DNA of 64,000 nt from Candidatus Enterococcus leclercqii (GTDB lineage Bacteria > Bacillota > Bacilli > Lactobacillales > Enterococcaceae), in NCBI RefSeq assembly GCF_009933135.1, contig NZ_MAEH01000006.1:1-64000 (forward strand). The letters are read 5' to 3'. The notes below the pieces were generated by a model. It was not told the origin of the DNA. It saw only the letters and a program-made list of their open reading frames with translations, and ran no database searches. A program made the translations under genes and the position numbers. Within the stretch, counting starts at the first letter, position 1. The number at the start of each line of letters is the position of its first letter. This document shows positions 28,615-37,767 of this stretch, piece by piece.

Positions 28615-28896
28615 CAGCGGCGCTCCTTTCGCAAGCAGGATAATCAAAAACTTTGTCAGTCCGGCTGCCAGCTTGCAGTTGATGTGACTGACCTGACTGG
28701 GGCCTCATCCCGCCAGTCAAAACACTGTGAGATTGGGCTTTACAGCCTATTGACACGCTGAGAAGCCTCGAAGAATGTCTTCGAAGCCTATCAGCCGATC
28801 GTTTTTTACAAAGTAACACTTATTCTAGCTTCTCAACTGCTCTTCGTCAAGCGACTATACGTTCCCTTTTCGTTGACAGAAAGCGGTTTTCCCGCT

Positions 28897-30108
28897 TCAA
28901 TCCGCCATTTTTTTGAGGCGAAGAGGCAGATAAAGATAATTAAATGCGAGGGCTACCCCAACGAAAGCTGCCAACAAAATCCCTCGATCTTGCCACGAAG
29001 CATAAGGAATACTGCCGATACCCGCAAAAATCACCGCCGCCACTAACAATAAAACCAACAGCAGCTGTTGCAACGCTTGTTTTTTCTGATCGGCGGCTAT
29101 CGGATACAGGCGAATCAACACCATGTACTGAAACTGATTGTATAAAGGCGCCAGTTGGAACCCGATCAGGTAAAGAAAGAGGCCACCTAAGCCCACAGAA
29201 AACCAAATTTCATCGACAAAATACAGCAGTAAACCGCCAATCGCTACCAACCGCAGATACAAACCGCTGAACTCTGAGCCGCGCAACATCCGTCTTGCAT
29301 AGAGATAAAGGTAAGTATGATCTTTATCCTGGGGAATTTTTGCTAAGAACTTGTCCAGATATTTCCGTCGTTTGACAGAAGCAGCAATCTGGGGCACATC
29401 CGTAAACAAGTTGATAAAACGATAGATTCGGTGCATCCGATTGGCTTCCAGTCGAATCATTTTGTCCCAATCTAACGGTCGCGACACCCGTACCCACAGT
29501 ACCTGCCAAAAAACTACTGCTACTGCCAGCCCTGCTGCCGCAGCCAACCAAGGCATGACAAAGATTCCCAAGCACAAAGAGCAAAGCACGGCGGCTAGCC
29601 AAAGTAAATACCACCGTCTCTGATCCAGACTATTTTGGAATAAACGATAACGCTGTAATTGCAAATGTGCTGTTTTCAATCCCCAGACAGTCACCACTAA
29701 TGGTAAAAAGTCGGCAAAGCTTCCTTGCCCGCTGACCACGTACAACGGCATCAGAAAGCCTGTTACCAAAAACAAGGTGACAAAAGGCAGAATCAGCGAA
29801 TAGCGCAGCCCCTTTTCCAAATACCCTCGCATCTGCTTTTCTTTTGGCAATAAAAAAACAACATCGGCAGATTTAGTCAGACTCACAAAACTTCCCAGAT
29901 GAACAGCCGCCGCTAAGACAATGATCACCAGAAATTGCCCTGGTAAAAATCCTTCGGGCAGTTTTTTCACCAAATCGGAGTAATACAACCCGATTCCCCC
30001 CAGCAGGAAAGTACAGGCCAAAACAAAGTGGTCATTGAATACATAGCGTAAATAGCGCATCATCTGCTTTTGATGCAGCTGTAGACGCCGCTGAAACAGC
30101 TCTTTCAT
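28897..30108 (-). CDS. ecsB: ABC transporter permease EcsB
   Basis: A 403-residue membrane protein with about eight to ten hydrophobic segments in three pairs and a central soluble part carrying LFTDVPQIAASVKRRKYLDK, a conserved EcsB motif. In Bacillus and Enterococcus EcsAB affects intramembrane proteolysis and lipoprotein or peptide handling. Its start overlaps the ecsA stop by one base. A small AAGCGG/CCGCTT hairpin follows the stop. Confidence 0.95.
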   Translation of the reverse strand: MKELFQRRLQLHQKQMMRYLRYVFNDHFVLACTFLLGGIGLYYSDLVKKLPEGFLPGQFLVIIVLAAAVHLGSFVSLTKSADVVFLLPKEKQMRGYLEKGLRYSLILPFVTLFLVTGFLMPLYVVSGQGSFADFLPLVVTVWGLKTAHLQLQRYRLFQNSLDQRRWYLLWLAAVLCSLCLGIFVMPWLAAAAGLAVAVVFWQVLWVRVSRPLDWDKMIRLEANRMHRIYRFINLFTDVPQIAASVKRRKYLDKFLAKIPQDKDHTYLYLYARRMLRGSEFSGLYLRLVAIGGLLLYFVDEIWFSVGLGGLFLYLIGFQLAPLYNQFQYMVLIRLYPIAADQKKQALQQLLLVLLLVAAVIFAGIGSIPYASWQDRGILLAAFVGVALAFNYLYLPLRLKKMAD

Positions 30109-30845
30109 CAGACACCACCTGCTTCTTTCGTCAGGCTCAAATAGATTTCGTCCAGTGACGCATCTTGCAGTCCAAACTCTTGTCGCAGATCATCAATCGT
30201 CCCTTGTGCCCGAATCTTGCCCTCGTGAAGCAGGATAAAGCGGTCGCAGTATTTTTCTGCCGTCGCCAGAATATGGGTGGACATCAAAATTGACGCTCCA
30301 GCATTTTTCATCTGACCCATCAGCTCCAACAGTGAATTGATTGCCAATGGATCCAGACCTAAGAAAGGCTCATCAATGATGTACAGTGCCGGCTCGATCA
30401 AAAAGGCGCACAACACCATTACCTTTTGCTTCATTCCTTTAGAAAAGTTCGCGGGAAACCACTCCAGCTTATTATCTAAACGAAATGTTTTTAGCAGACT
30501 GTCCGCTCGCTGCATCGCTTCTTCCATGGGAATATCATAGGCCATGGCCGTGATTTCAATATGCTCTTTCAACGTCAGCTCTTCATAGAGTGCCGGCGTC
30601 TCGGGAATGTAGCCAATCTGTTTACGGTAATTTTCCGGATCAGTGGCCAACGTCATCCCATTTAAAGTAATACTGCCGGACTGGGGTTGCAACAAGCCGA
30701 TAATTTCTTTAATCGTGGTACTTTTACCGGCACCGTTGAGACCGATTAGCCCCACCAGTTCCCCGTCTTTAATTTCAAAATTCAAATCTTTTAACACCGG
30801 TAGCTGACCATAGCCGCCGGAAAGATGTTCGATAGTTAATGTCAT
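30108..30845 (-). CDS. ecsA: ABC transporter ATPase EcsA
   Basis: A 245-residue ATPase: Walker A GLNGAGKSTTIK (about 36-47), Q-loop GYIPETPALY, signature region NFSKGMKQKVMVL in place of LSGGQ, Walker B LYIIDEPFLGLDP, and H-loop MSTHILATAE. It is translationally coupled to ecsB. GGAGG precedes the ATG. In many relatives hit lies divergently just upstream; here 12 kb of sugar genes intervene. Confidence 0.96.
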   Translation of the reverse strand: MTLTIEHLSGGYGQLPVLKDLNFEIKDGELVGLIGLNGAGKSTTIKEIIGLLQPQSGSITLNGMTLATDPENYRKQIGYIPETPALYEELTLKEHIEITAMAYDIPMEEAMQRADSLLKTFRLDNKLEWFPANFSKGMKQKVMVLCAFLIEPALYIIDEPFLGLDPLAINSLLELMGQMKNAGASILMSTHILATAEKYCDRFILLHEGKIRAQGTIDDLRQEFGLQDASLDEIYLSLTKEAGGV

Positions 30846-30938
30846 GTTCTAAGCCTCCGTATTTGCTTAACTTCCGGTAAAGCTCTAAGCTGCTACGCTT
30901 TGTTGATCCATTAAAGCCTTACTGAAAACTACCAGATT

Positions 30939-30944
30939 ATTATA
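30939..30944 (-). promoter_or_regulatory. extended -10 of the ecsAB promoter
   Basis: On the minus strand TGG-TATAAT stands about 95 bases before ecsA, with TTGCCG too near to serve as a normal -35, so an extended -10 promoter is likely. The rest of 30846-31150 contains no gene I can support. Confidence 0.45.
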
Positions 30945-31150
30945 CCACGGCAAAAAGGCGGCGACAGCTGGTGGCAGCTTTTATCAAAAGATAACGATCT
31001 GCTGTCAGCTCCTGTAACAGTATTCTTTCATAACTGCCAAGCTGTGCTCTATGCTTGAAACTCCCCGTTTATCAAGCAGGCCCCAAAATTTTCTTTACAA
31101 TCAAAGCTTTGTCGTTACTTATCAGCGGCAAGAAACGATTGGCACCAGAC

Positions 31151-31188
31151 AAAAAAATCCCCGCCGATACAACAGTGGCGAGGAAAAA
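31151..31188 (-). terminator. terminator of the sugar ABC transporter operon
   Basis: TCCTCGCC pairs with GGCGGGGA and is flanked by A and T runs; it lies directly after the DUF624 gene. Confidence 0.82.
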
Positions 31189-31190
31189 TT

Positions 31191-31772
31191 TTAAGCCGTG
31201 GCAAATAACGGAATCTGCCGTTGGTACAGCTGTACATAGAGTGCCATCGGTCCGCTAATCAAAAAGAGATAAAAGCCTACAGCAAAATCCGGCATTAAGA
31301 AATAGCAAAGACCAGCAAACAAGAGCAGCGGCCAAACCAATTTATACAACGTCATCAAAGTAATCACAAACGTCATACGGAACAAATCAAAGTAACCGTT
31401 GTAGTTAAAGGACATCTGGGTCAGGTACAAATTCAAGTTATACATGCCCAAAAACAGTCCGAAAACCACCAATAACAATTTGAGAGTCAAAGAGCCTGAC
31501 AGGTTTGACTGCATCAGCCCCATCATAAAGACCCCGGAAAATACATTGAAAAATCCCAATGGTAGACTGCTCCAGAGATTTTTTTTGAAGTATCGGAAAA
31601 ACGGCTTGAGGATATGCGGGTCTTCCGTGTGCTTTAAGGTATTGACCAATGCCGCAAGTGCCGGCGCCAAGGTGATGATTGGCAGTGCTGCCACCAAAAA
31701 TAAGATATTCGTAAGCATGATTCGATAGATCCAAGTTGCGATTTTATAAAATTTACTGTCGATACCAAACAT
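31191..31772 (-). CDS. DUF624 (YesL-type) membrane protein
   Basis: A protein of about 193 residues with four to five membrane segments. It starts MFGIDSKFYKIATWIYRI, the usual DUF624 opening. YesL-type proteins accompany LplABC-like sugar importers but have no proven role. I start at ATG 31770-31772 because GAAAGGCGG lies inside the longer frame. It follows the solute-binding protein gene and is the last gene of this operon. Confidence 0.88.
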   Translation of the reverse strand: MFGIDSKFYKIATWIYRIMLTNILFLVAALPIITLAPALAALVNTLKHTEDPHILKPFFRYFKKNLWSSLPLGFFNVFSGVFMMGLMQSNLSGSLTLKLLLVVFGLFLGMYNLNLYLTQMSFNYNGYFDLFRMTFVITLMTLYKLVWPLLLFAGLCYFLMPDFAVGFYLFLISGPMALYVQLYQRQIPLFATA

Positions 31773-31906
31773 CAGCAAAGACCGCCTTTCATTCATTTGT
31801 GACTTTGACTATGTAATGGAAAAACAGCGACAGATGAGCCGCCGTTTTTCCGAGCACTTTTCGAAGCCAACAAGTAGTTGTTTCTTCGATAAGAAAGAGG
31901 AGTGGT

Positions 31907-33568
31907 TTATTTCAATTTTTCGATGTTTTCTTGGATTTTTTCATTGCGGTGATCAACAATCTTGTCCCAGCCATTGTTGTCGCGGCTTGCCAAGTAGTTA
32001 TCCCAGATTTGTTTGCCTTCGTCTTCAGACTTAGCTTGGATTAGAGAAACCAACGCTTGTACCCGTTCGGTATTGATCTTAGTCAAATTACGGGCTTCGC
32101 TACCGGTTTTCGGATCGATGTCTTCAATTTCGAAGCGCGGTGCCAATTTGTCAGATGCCCATTCTACCATTTGACGGATAGAAGTTGCTGGTTTTTGTCC
32201 CATTTGGATAGCGTAGTTGTCGTTACCTACGAACCAGTAAGAGCCCAAGCCCACTGTCTTATCGAATTTGGCAATATCAGCATTTCGCAGATCTTCTGTT
32301 TCTTTAGAGTATTCTACTTTGCCGTCTACCAAGTTATACGTTTCGCCTTCCACACCAAATGTTGTTACCATTGTGCCGTATTCAGAAGCCAGGTAAGTCA
32401 AGAGTTCCATTGCTTTTTGTGGTTCTTTAGTAGAAGTAGTGATGAATGTTTGTGTCCACCCACCAATGTTCCCGCCTGAGAAGGTTGGGTTTTCACCTTT
32501 AGAGTTTTTCGGTCCGTCAACAGCGATATAGGTTTCTTCAGCGTTACGGGCATTGTTATCTGACATGAATTCGTTCAAGCCTTTAGTGTTGGTGTGCAGA
32601 TAAGCAAAGTAACGTCCTTGACCCAATTTTTCTTTCATCGTGTTGTCATTGTCAGAAAATTGGTCGTTGGTGATAAAACCTTCGTTGTAAGCTTTACGGA
32701 AGGTTTCCAACCACTTCAAGTATTCAGGATCGCTGTCGCGGTCATTGAATTTGCCGTCTTTTGAAGGAGCGATATTCAAGAAGTCTTGCAAAATCCCGCC
32801 GTATGCTCCGTCACCACCGTTTGCAATATCCAATGCCGTTGAACCAAATGCGACTAGATCAGAACCGTCATCTGCTTTTGGAAAAGCTTCTTTGGCTTTT
32901 TTCAAAGCATCCAGGAAGCCTTCTGGAGTAGACATATCCGGGCTGCCGATTTTTTCATAGATATCTTTACGAACGATGAAGACTTGGTCACCAACAACAT
33001 TGCCGTCATCGTAGTCTTTTTTAGTTGTAGAGAAAGAAGGATAACCATAGATATTGCCATCTTCCAACGTAAACCATTTCAGAGATTCTTTTTTGGCTGC
33101 GTGTTCCGTGAAGTATGGATCGTATTTTTCTGCCAATTTGTTCAACGGCAAAGCAAATTTTGGCGCTTCAGTCGCCGCAGATAAGTTTTTGTCAAAGGTC
33201 ATCAAATCAGGCAAGTCACCGCCAGCCAACATGGTGTTTAGTTTTTCATCGTTCCCAGAAATAAACTCAACATCAATGTTCATGTCGTCTTTAATTTTTT
33301 TAGTTACGGTGTCTTTGGCCCAGCCTGGTTGTGCATACCAGTCAAAGTTGACATACCATTTCAATTTTGCAGCATGATCTGTGTCTTTTTGCCAGCTTGG
33401 TGTTTCTTTATCAGCCTCAAAACGAGCTTCTGGAAGCTTATCTGCAGCGGCTGCGCCTTTGGATTCACTGCCGCCAGATTTACTAGAACCGCCACTGCCG
33501 CAAGCAGCTAACGTGATCAAACTCAACATAGCGATACCTGTTGTCATCAATACCTTTTTCATCTTCAT
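31907..33568 (-). CDS. sugar ABC transporter substrate-binding lipoprotein (LplA/YtcQ-like)
   Basis: A 553-residue extracellular solute-binding protein, large for family 1, as in the LplA/YtcQ group that binds oligosaccharides. The lipobox LAAC gives an anchored Cys at about residue 23, followed by a GSGGSSKSGGSESKG linker. AAGGAGAG lies nine bases before the ATG. It follows the two permease genes on the same strand. The neighbours BglK, GH1 and GH3 point to a beta-glucoside or short beta-glucan ligand, but this is an inference. Confidence 0.92.
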   Translation of the reverse strand: MKMKKVLMTTGIAMLSLITLAACGSGGSSKSGGSESKGAAAADKLPEARFEADKETPSWQKDTDHAAKLKWYVNFDWYAQPGWAKDTVTKKIKDDMNIDVEFISGNDEKLNTMLAGGDLPDLMTFDKNLSAATEAPKFALPLNKLAEKYDPYFTEHAAKKESLKWFTLEDGNIYGYPSFSTTKKDYDDGNVVGDQVFIVRKDIYEKIGSPDMSTPEGFLDALKKAKEAFPKADDGSDLVAFGSTALDIANGGDGAYGGILQDFLNIAPSKDGKFNDRDSDPEYLKWLETFRKAYNEGFITNDQFSDNDNTMKEKLGQGRYFAYLHTNTKGLNEFMSDNNARNAEETYIAVDGPKNSKGENPTFSGGNIGGWTQTFITTSTKEPQKAMELLTYLASEYGTMVTTFGVEGETYNLVDGKVEYSKETEDLRNADIAKFDKTVGLGSYWFVGNDNYAIQMGQKPATSIRQMVEWASDKLAPRFEIEDIDPKTGSEARNLTKINTERVQALVSLIQAKSEDEGKQIWDNYLASRDNNGWDKIVDHRNEKIQENIEKLK

Positions 33569-33591
33569 TTGTGTTTTCTCTCCTTAATTAA

Positions 33592-34467
33592 TTATTCTTT
33601 TACTGAACCAAGGGTCATTCCTTGGATAAAGTACTTCTGTAAGAATGGATAAATAATTACTACCGGTACAGTCGTCACAACCATCGTCGCCAGCTGCATG
33701 GACTGCGATGTGGTATTACGAACTACGTTGGCCCCAGTAGCAACGGCCGGTGACAAGTTATCAGAAACGATACGGAACAAGAGCATCTGTAGCGGATACA
33801 AGCTGCGGTCATCCACGTAAATATTGGCTGTCATATAGTCATTCCACTGGTAAACCCCGTGGAACAAAGCAATCGTTGCCAATACCGGCAGTGACAGCGG
33901 CAAAATAATTTTCACGAAGACGACGAAAGGATTTGCGCCATCCATCATGGCTGATTCTTCCAGTGAGTAAGGAATACTGCGAAAGAAATTCATCAAAATC
34001 ACCATGTCGTAAAAAGAGAATAAAACCGGCAGAATATAAACCCAGAAATTATTCAGCAAGCCCAACTGTTTAAACAACAGGAACGTTGGAATCATCCCGC
34101 CAGAAACGAACATGGTCAAAATTCCCAAATTCATATAGAGCTTACGACCGATTAAATTACGTCGGCTCATCCCATAAGCGACCATCGACGTTACCAACGT
34201 GTGGAGCACCACCCCAATCAACGTCTTTGAAACCGAGATTAGAAAGGCCTTGTAGATTGCTTTGTCTTCAAAAACCGTCAGATAGCTTTCAACAGAGAAC
34301 TTGCGGGGCCAAAAGTAGATTCCGCCTCTCGCAGCATCCGTGGCATCATTGAAGGACAGCGCCACGATATTCCACAGAGGTAGCGCGATGATGGCCAAAA
34401 AGAAAATCATGAAGATTACATTGACGACATTGAAGATTTTTTCATCTTTGGAAAAATTTTGTTTCAT
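33592..34467 (-). CDS. carbohydrate ABC transporter permease (LplC/YtcP-like)
   Basis: A 291-residue CUT1-type permease with six membrane segments and the EAA loop at about residues 170-195 (EESAMMDGANPFVVFVKIIL). GGAGGG precedes the ATG. It pairs with the permease at 34485-35435, and the genes are 17 bases apart. No ATPase gene is present, so a shared MsmK-type ATPase elsewhere is expected. Confidence 0.94.
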   Translation of the reverse strand: MKQNFSKDEKIFNVVNVIFMIFFLAIIALPLWNIVALSFNDATDAARGGIYFWPRKFSVESYLTVFEDKAIYKAFLISVSKTLIGVVLHTLVTSMVAYGMSRRNLIGRKLYMNLGILTMFVSGGMIPTFLLFKQLGLLNNFWVYILPVLFSFYDMVILMNFFRSIPYSLEESAMMDGANPFVVFVKIILPLSLPVLATIALFHGVYQWNDYMTANIYVDDRSLYPLQMLLFRIVSDNLSPAVATGANVVRNTTSQSMQLATMVVTTVPVVIIYPFLQKYFIQGMTLGSVKE

Positions 34468-34484
34468 CGTTTTCTCCCTCCTTT

Positions 34485-35435
34485 TTAGAATACGGACTCG
34501 TCACTAATCTTCTTGGTGAAGAAGTGACTGCCGACAACCAGAATCAATGAAATCACCGATACGAACAAACCAATGGCGGTCGCATAAGAGAAGTCCCCTT
34601 GACGAATCCCCATCTTATAGACGAAGGAATTGATAACTTCACTGGTTTGATAGTTCACAGGATTTTGTAACACCAAAGTCTGATCTAAGTTTGAACCCAA
34701 CAGCCCGCCGACAGATAAGACGAAAGTCAATGCGATAATGTGGCGGATTGATGGCAACGTGATATTCCAAATTTGATGCCATTTGCTGGCGCCATCCATT
34801 CGAGCTGCTTCGTACAATGCCGGGTTAATACCGGTCATAGCGGCGATATATAAGATTGTGTTCCAACCGACTTCCTTCCAGATGTCAGATAATACGGCAA
34901 TTGCCCAGTATTTATCAGGATCGGTCAAAAAGCGGATTGGTTCTTTGATCATGCCGAAGTCCATCAAGATATTGTTTACCAACCCGGTATCAGACAACCA
35001 AGTAATGAACATGCCCCCGAGAATTACCCAAGATAGAAAGTGGGGCAGATAAGAAACCGTCTGCACGACTTTTTTCAAGCGAACATTGACGAGCTCGTTG
35101 ATCAAAACTGCCAACAAAATGGCTGCTGGAAAACCGATTAACAGTTTCAAGAAGCTGATTCCCAGCGTGTTTTTCATTACTGTCCAAAACATTGAATCAC
35201 TGAAAAATTCTTGGAAATACTGTGTCCCTACCCAAGGTGCATTGGCGATTGTGTCTAATACCGAGTAGTCTTTAAATGCGATAATGATGCCGTAAAGTGG
35301 AATGAAGTTGAAGACGATCATCAACAGAACTCCCGGCCAAACCATTGCCTGGAAGAAACTCTGTGATCGCAACCGTGCCCAAAACCCCATTTTTTTGCGG
35401 GGGGGACGGGGTGATTTAGTAACCTTGTTTTCCAA
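34485..35435 (-). CDS. carbohydrate ABC transporter permease (LplB-like)
   Basis: A 316-residue CUT1-type permease with six membrane segments after a basic cytoplasmic tail. The EAA loop is YEAARMDGASKWHQIWNITL (about 195-215). The start is TTG with AGGAGG upstream. It is the first transporter gene, 88 bases after bglK, where only a weak promoter could fit, so read-through from the lacI-bglK promoter is probable. Confidence 0.94.
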   Translation of the reverse strand: MENKVTKSPRPPRKKMGFWARLRSQSFFQAMVWPGVLLMIVFNFIPLYGIIIAFKDYSVLDTIANAPWVGTQYFQEFFSDSMFWTVMKNTLGISFLKLLIGFPAAILLAVLINELVNVRLKKVVQTVSYLPHFLSWVILGGMFITWLSDTGLVNNILMDFGMIKEPIRFLTDPDKYWAIAVLSDIWKEVGWNTILYIAAMTGINPALYEAARMDGASKWHQIWNITLPSIRHIIALTFVLSVGGLLGSNLDQTLVLQNPVNYQTSEVINSFVYKMGIRQGDFSYATAIGLFVSVISLILVVGSHFFTKKISDESVF

Positions 35436-35523
35436 CTTGCTAACCTCCTGATTTTTTTGTCAATATACAGTTGAATTTTCACTTGTATTGAAGCCCTTAC
35501 ATTTCCGACCTTCGCAAGTCTTT

Positions 35524-36453
35524 TTAAATCAATGTCTGGTGCAATTGATAAACAGCACCGATCATGCCGGCATCGTTTCCTAATTTGGCAGACAAGATCT
35601 TGTTTTCGACAATTCCTTGCAGGTAATCCAAGCTGTGATGGCGGCTGATCAATTCCGCTAGCGTTTGCTTCAAACGATTCATGAAAGCTTCATTCGCACT
35701 GATGCCACCACCGATCAAGATTGCCTCTGGATCAAAGCAGCTGATAAGGTTCAGCAGTCCCACTGCCAAATCTCGATAAAAATCTGCCAACACCTTTTCA
35801 GCAATTTGTTCGCCGGCTGCCGCCCGTTCCATAATTTCTCGAGCGTCATTTACCGGAGTCAGCTCGCTTGCAGCGCTTGCCAATGCTAGCTGGTACTGAT
35901 AACACAAGCCACCCACGACGGCTGCTCGCTGATTCATAGAAACTGTCTCCAAGTCACCGGTAGCCGGTAAGCGATCCATCAACATCCAACCAAATTCGCC
36001 GGCCATGCCGTTAAAGCCTCGATACACTTGGCCGTTTGCTACGATACCGCCACCGATACCGGTGCCCAGTACCATGCAAAGATAATTTTCCATCCCTTGC
36101 GCGTTACCAATCCAACGTTCTGCGATGGCAGCGGCATTGGCATCATTTTCGACTTTTACCGGCAATTGAACCCGCTTGGCAATCGCTTCTTTTAAATTAG
36201 TGCCGTATAACGGTTTAATAGCACCGGCTGTCAGTAAATAGCCGTTTGCTTTGATGATGCCTGGTGCGCTGATCCCCACCCCAAGGATGTCTGTATGCTC
36301 TGCTTGATAATTGGTGATAATTGCGATGAGGTCTTCAATAAATTGGTCCTTGTCATGGTTCGTGTCGATCATAGCCTTTTCAATGACCTCGCCGGCTGTA
36401 GTGATCAACCCGAATTTCGTGTGGGTTCCCCCAACGTCGATCCCGATATACAC
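35524..36453 (-). CDS. bglK: ROK-family sugar kinase, probably beta-glucoside kinase BglK
   Basis: A 309-residue ROK kinase: ATP motif GIDVGGTHTKFGL (about 4-16), GISAPGII, VENDANAAAIAE, LGTGIGGGIV, and a C-terminal GGGIS. The zinc motif CxCGxxGCxE of glucokinases is absent; instead GEFGWMLMDR occupies that position, as in Klebsiella and Listeria BglK (GEFGYM), which phosphorylate cellobiose-like beta-glucosides at O-6 with ATP. This fits the neighbouring GH1 6-phospho-beta-glucosidase. The start is GTG, two bases after the lacI stop, with GGAGGAG in the lacI end, so they are coupled. A glucokinase or N-acetylmannosamine kinase is less likely. Confidence 0.82.
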   Translation of the reverse strand: MYIGIDVGGTHTKFGLITTAGEVIEKAMIDTNHDKDQFIEDLIAIITNYQAEHTDILGVGISAPGIIKANGYLLTAGAIKPLYGTNLKEAIAKRVQLPVKVENDANAAAIAERWIGNAQGMENYLCMVLGTGIGGGIVANGQVYRGFNGMAGEFGWMLMDRLPATGDLETVSMNQRAAVVGGLCYQYQLALASAASELTPVNDAREIMERAAAGEQIAEKVLADFYRDLAVGLLNLISCFDPEAILIGGGISANEAFMNRLKQTLAELISRHHSLDYLQGIVENKILSAKLGNDAGMIGAVYQLHQTLI

Positions 36454-36455
36454 GA

Positions 36456-37478
36456 TTACTCCTCCTGTCTGATACTCGTTGATTCTCTGATGCACAATTT
36501 CCCTTCCAAAACAAAGGAGGTTCCGGTGGCCTGCTCATTGATGAGATCCAGCAGATGATCCACAGCTAAGATGCCTTGTTCCTTGATAGGATTACGCACC
36601 GTAGACAGCTTCGGGGTGAAATATTCCAGAAGATCAATGCCGTCAAATCCCATCACGTTGAAATCTTCCGGAACCCGATAGCCCATCTGTAAAATTCCTT
36701 TAACGCTCCCGATTGCGCTCAGGTCATTGCCAGCCAGAAAAGCGGTGGGCAGTTTTTTTGGCGGATTTTTGAGAAATTCTACCATATTCTCAAAGGCCGC
36801 CTGTTCTTCAAACAATCCCGACAGCATCAGCTCTTCTTCCACCGGAATTCCTGCGGCTAACAATGCATCCCGATAGCCGGCCTCCCGACTGTCCGCATCG
36901 AATACTCCGTCGACTCCTTTGATAAACCCAATCCGGCGGTGGCCCATTGCCAACAGTTGTTCTGTTGCTTCTCGCCCTTTGTCATAGGAATCAAACACGA
37001 CACTGCCGATAGTTTCTGAGCAGACATCTCGATCAATGAAGACGGCTTTAATACCTTCTCGCTTCACAGCATCTAAATCTTGCGGCGTTAAAAGATCTTC
37101 AAAGCCGATGATGCCATCCACAACACTGCCTAAAATACTGTTCAATACCACTTTCTTGTCGTAAGAGATGAATACGTTGATGCCGTAGCCGCGTCTCTCG
37201 GCTTCTCTAGCCATTGCTTCCACTAAAATACTGAAGTAAGGCCCGCTGATACTGGTCGTATAAAATCCGATCATCTTCGTCTGAGCGTTTTTCAGCTGCT
37301 TACCCATTAAATTGGGTACATAGTGGAGTCGTTCAGCTGCTTCTAAAATTTTTTGTTTCGTGTGGGGTTTCACCACATCGACGCCGTTCAAGGCCTTGGA
37401 AACTGTTGCGATGGAATAGCCAGATTCTTTGGCTACATCCCTGATGGTGATTCGATGTTTTGTTACCAGTTTTTTCAC
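36456..37478 (-). CDS. LacI-family transcriptional regulator
   Basis: A 340-residue regulator: N-terminal helix-turn-helix ITIRDVAKESGYSIATVSKA (about 10-30), hinge, then a sugar-binding core ending near LDLINEQ. Sequences of type VSKALNG specify a CG-centred palindrome such as the AACGTT sites at 37641 and 41495. It is followed by bglK and probably the ABC genes. The start is a GTG set in GGGGGTG with poor spacing, so the true start could differ by a few codons. It most likely represses the beta-glucoside genes until a sugar is present. Confidence 0.93.
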   Translation of the reverse strand: MKKLVTKHRITIRDVAKESGYSIATVSKALNGVDVVKPHTKQKILEAAERLHYVPNLMGKQLKNAQTKMIGFYTTSISGPYFSILVEAMAREAERRGYGINVFISYDKKVVLNSILGSVVDGIIGFEDLLTPQDLDAVKREGIKAVFIDRDVCSETIGSVVFDSYDKGREATEQLLAMGHRRIGFIKGVDGVFDADSREAGYRDALLAAGIPVEEELMLSGLFEEQAAFENMVEFLKNPPKKLPTAFLAGNDLSAIGSVKGILQMGYRVPEDFNVMGFDGIDLLEYFTPKLSTVRNPIKEQGILAVDHLLDLINEQATGTSFVLEGKLCIRESTSIRQEE

Positions 37479-37574
37479 CCCCGGTTTAAGCCTCTTACTT
37501 TTGCAAGATTTGGTATTTTTGGACTTATGATACAGTCTTTTTTACCTTGAAAGCCTGCAAGGTAGAGCCTCTAT

Positions 37575-37590
37575 ATAAAAACGTTTTTAT
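37575..37590. promoter_or_regulatory. second LacI-type palindrome near lacI
   Basis: ATAAAAACGTTTTTAT is a perfect 16-base palindrome, 65 bases centre to centre from the site at 37641-37654. The spacing is suitable for looping by a LacI tetramer or for autorepression. Confidence 0.65.
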
Positions 37591-37632
37591 TTGTGAGATG
37601 AACAAAAATCTTCATTTCTTAATCACATTTGT

Positions 37633-37661
37633 ATCATAATTAAAAACGTTTTCAAAAACAA
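37633..37661 (-). promoter_or_regulatory. promoter and operator of lacI-bglK
   Basis: On the minus strand TTGTTT (37656-37661), 17 bases, TATGAT (37633-37638). The spacer contains TGAAAACGTTTTTA (37641-37654), the operator. It resembles a catabolite-response (cre) box as well, so CcpA binding is possible. Confidence 0.75.
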
Positions 37662-37705
37662 CCGTTTATGGTAGTTGTGGCTGTTGTACCGCGGTCTTGA
37701 TACCT

Positions 37706-37740
37706 GATCCGCGATGGTACAACTCGTACCACCGCGAATC
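37706..37740 (-). other. long stem-loop between GH3 and lacI
   Basis: On the minus strand GATTCGCGGTGGTAC pairs with GTACCATCGCGGATC over 15 positions. Its two imperfections are G-U pairs only on this strand, so it is shaped as minus-strand RNA. No T run follows, so it is not a normal terminator; it may cap the GH1-GH3 message or slow read-through into lacI. Confidence 0.55.
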
Positions 37741-37767
37741 TGATATGTTTCACTGACTTTGTGAAAA

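Noticed and set aside
28768-28793. AGCCTCGAAGA/TCTTCGAAGCC hairpin between ecsB and the kinase-like gene
   Set aside because: It lacks a T run and a clear partner; it may be a chance palindrome, so it was not listed as a separate regulatory feature.
37641-37654. Calling TGAAAACGTTTTTA only a CcpA cre site
   Set aside because: It fits cre loosely, but its repeated placement in spacers of promoters next to a LacI gene favours the local regulator; CcpA binding remains possible.
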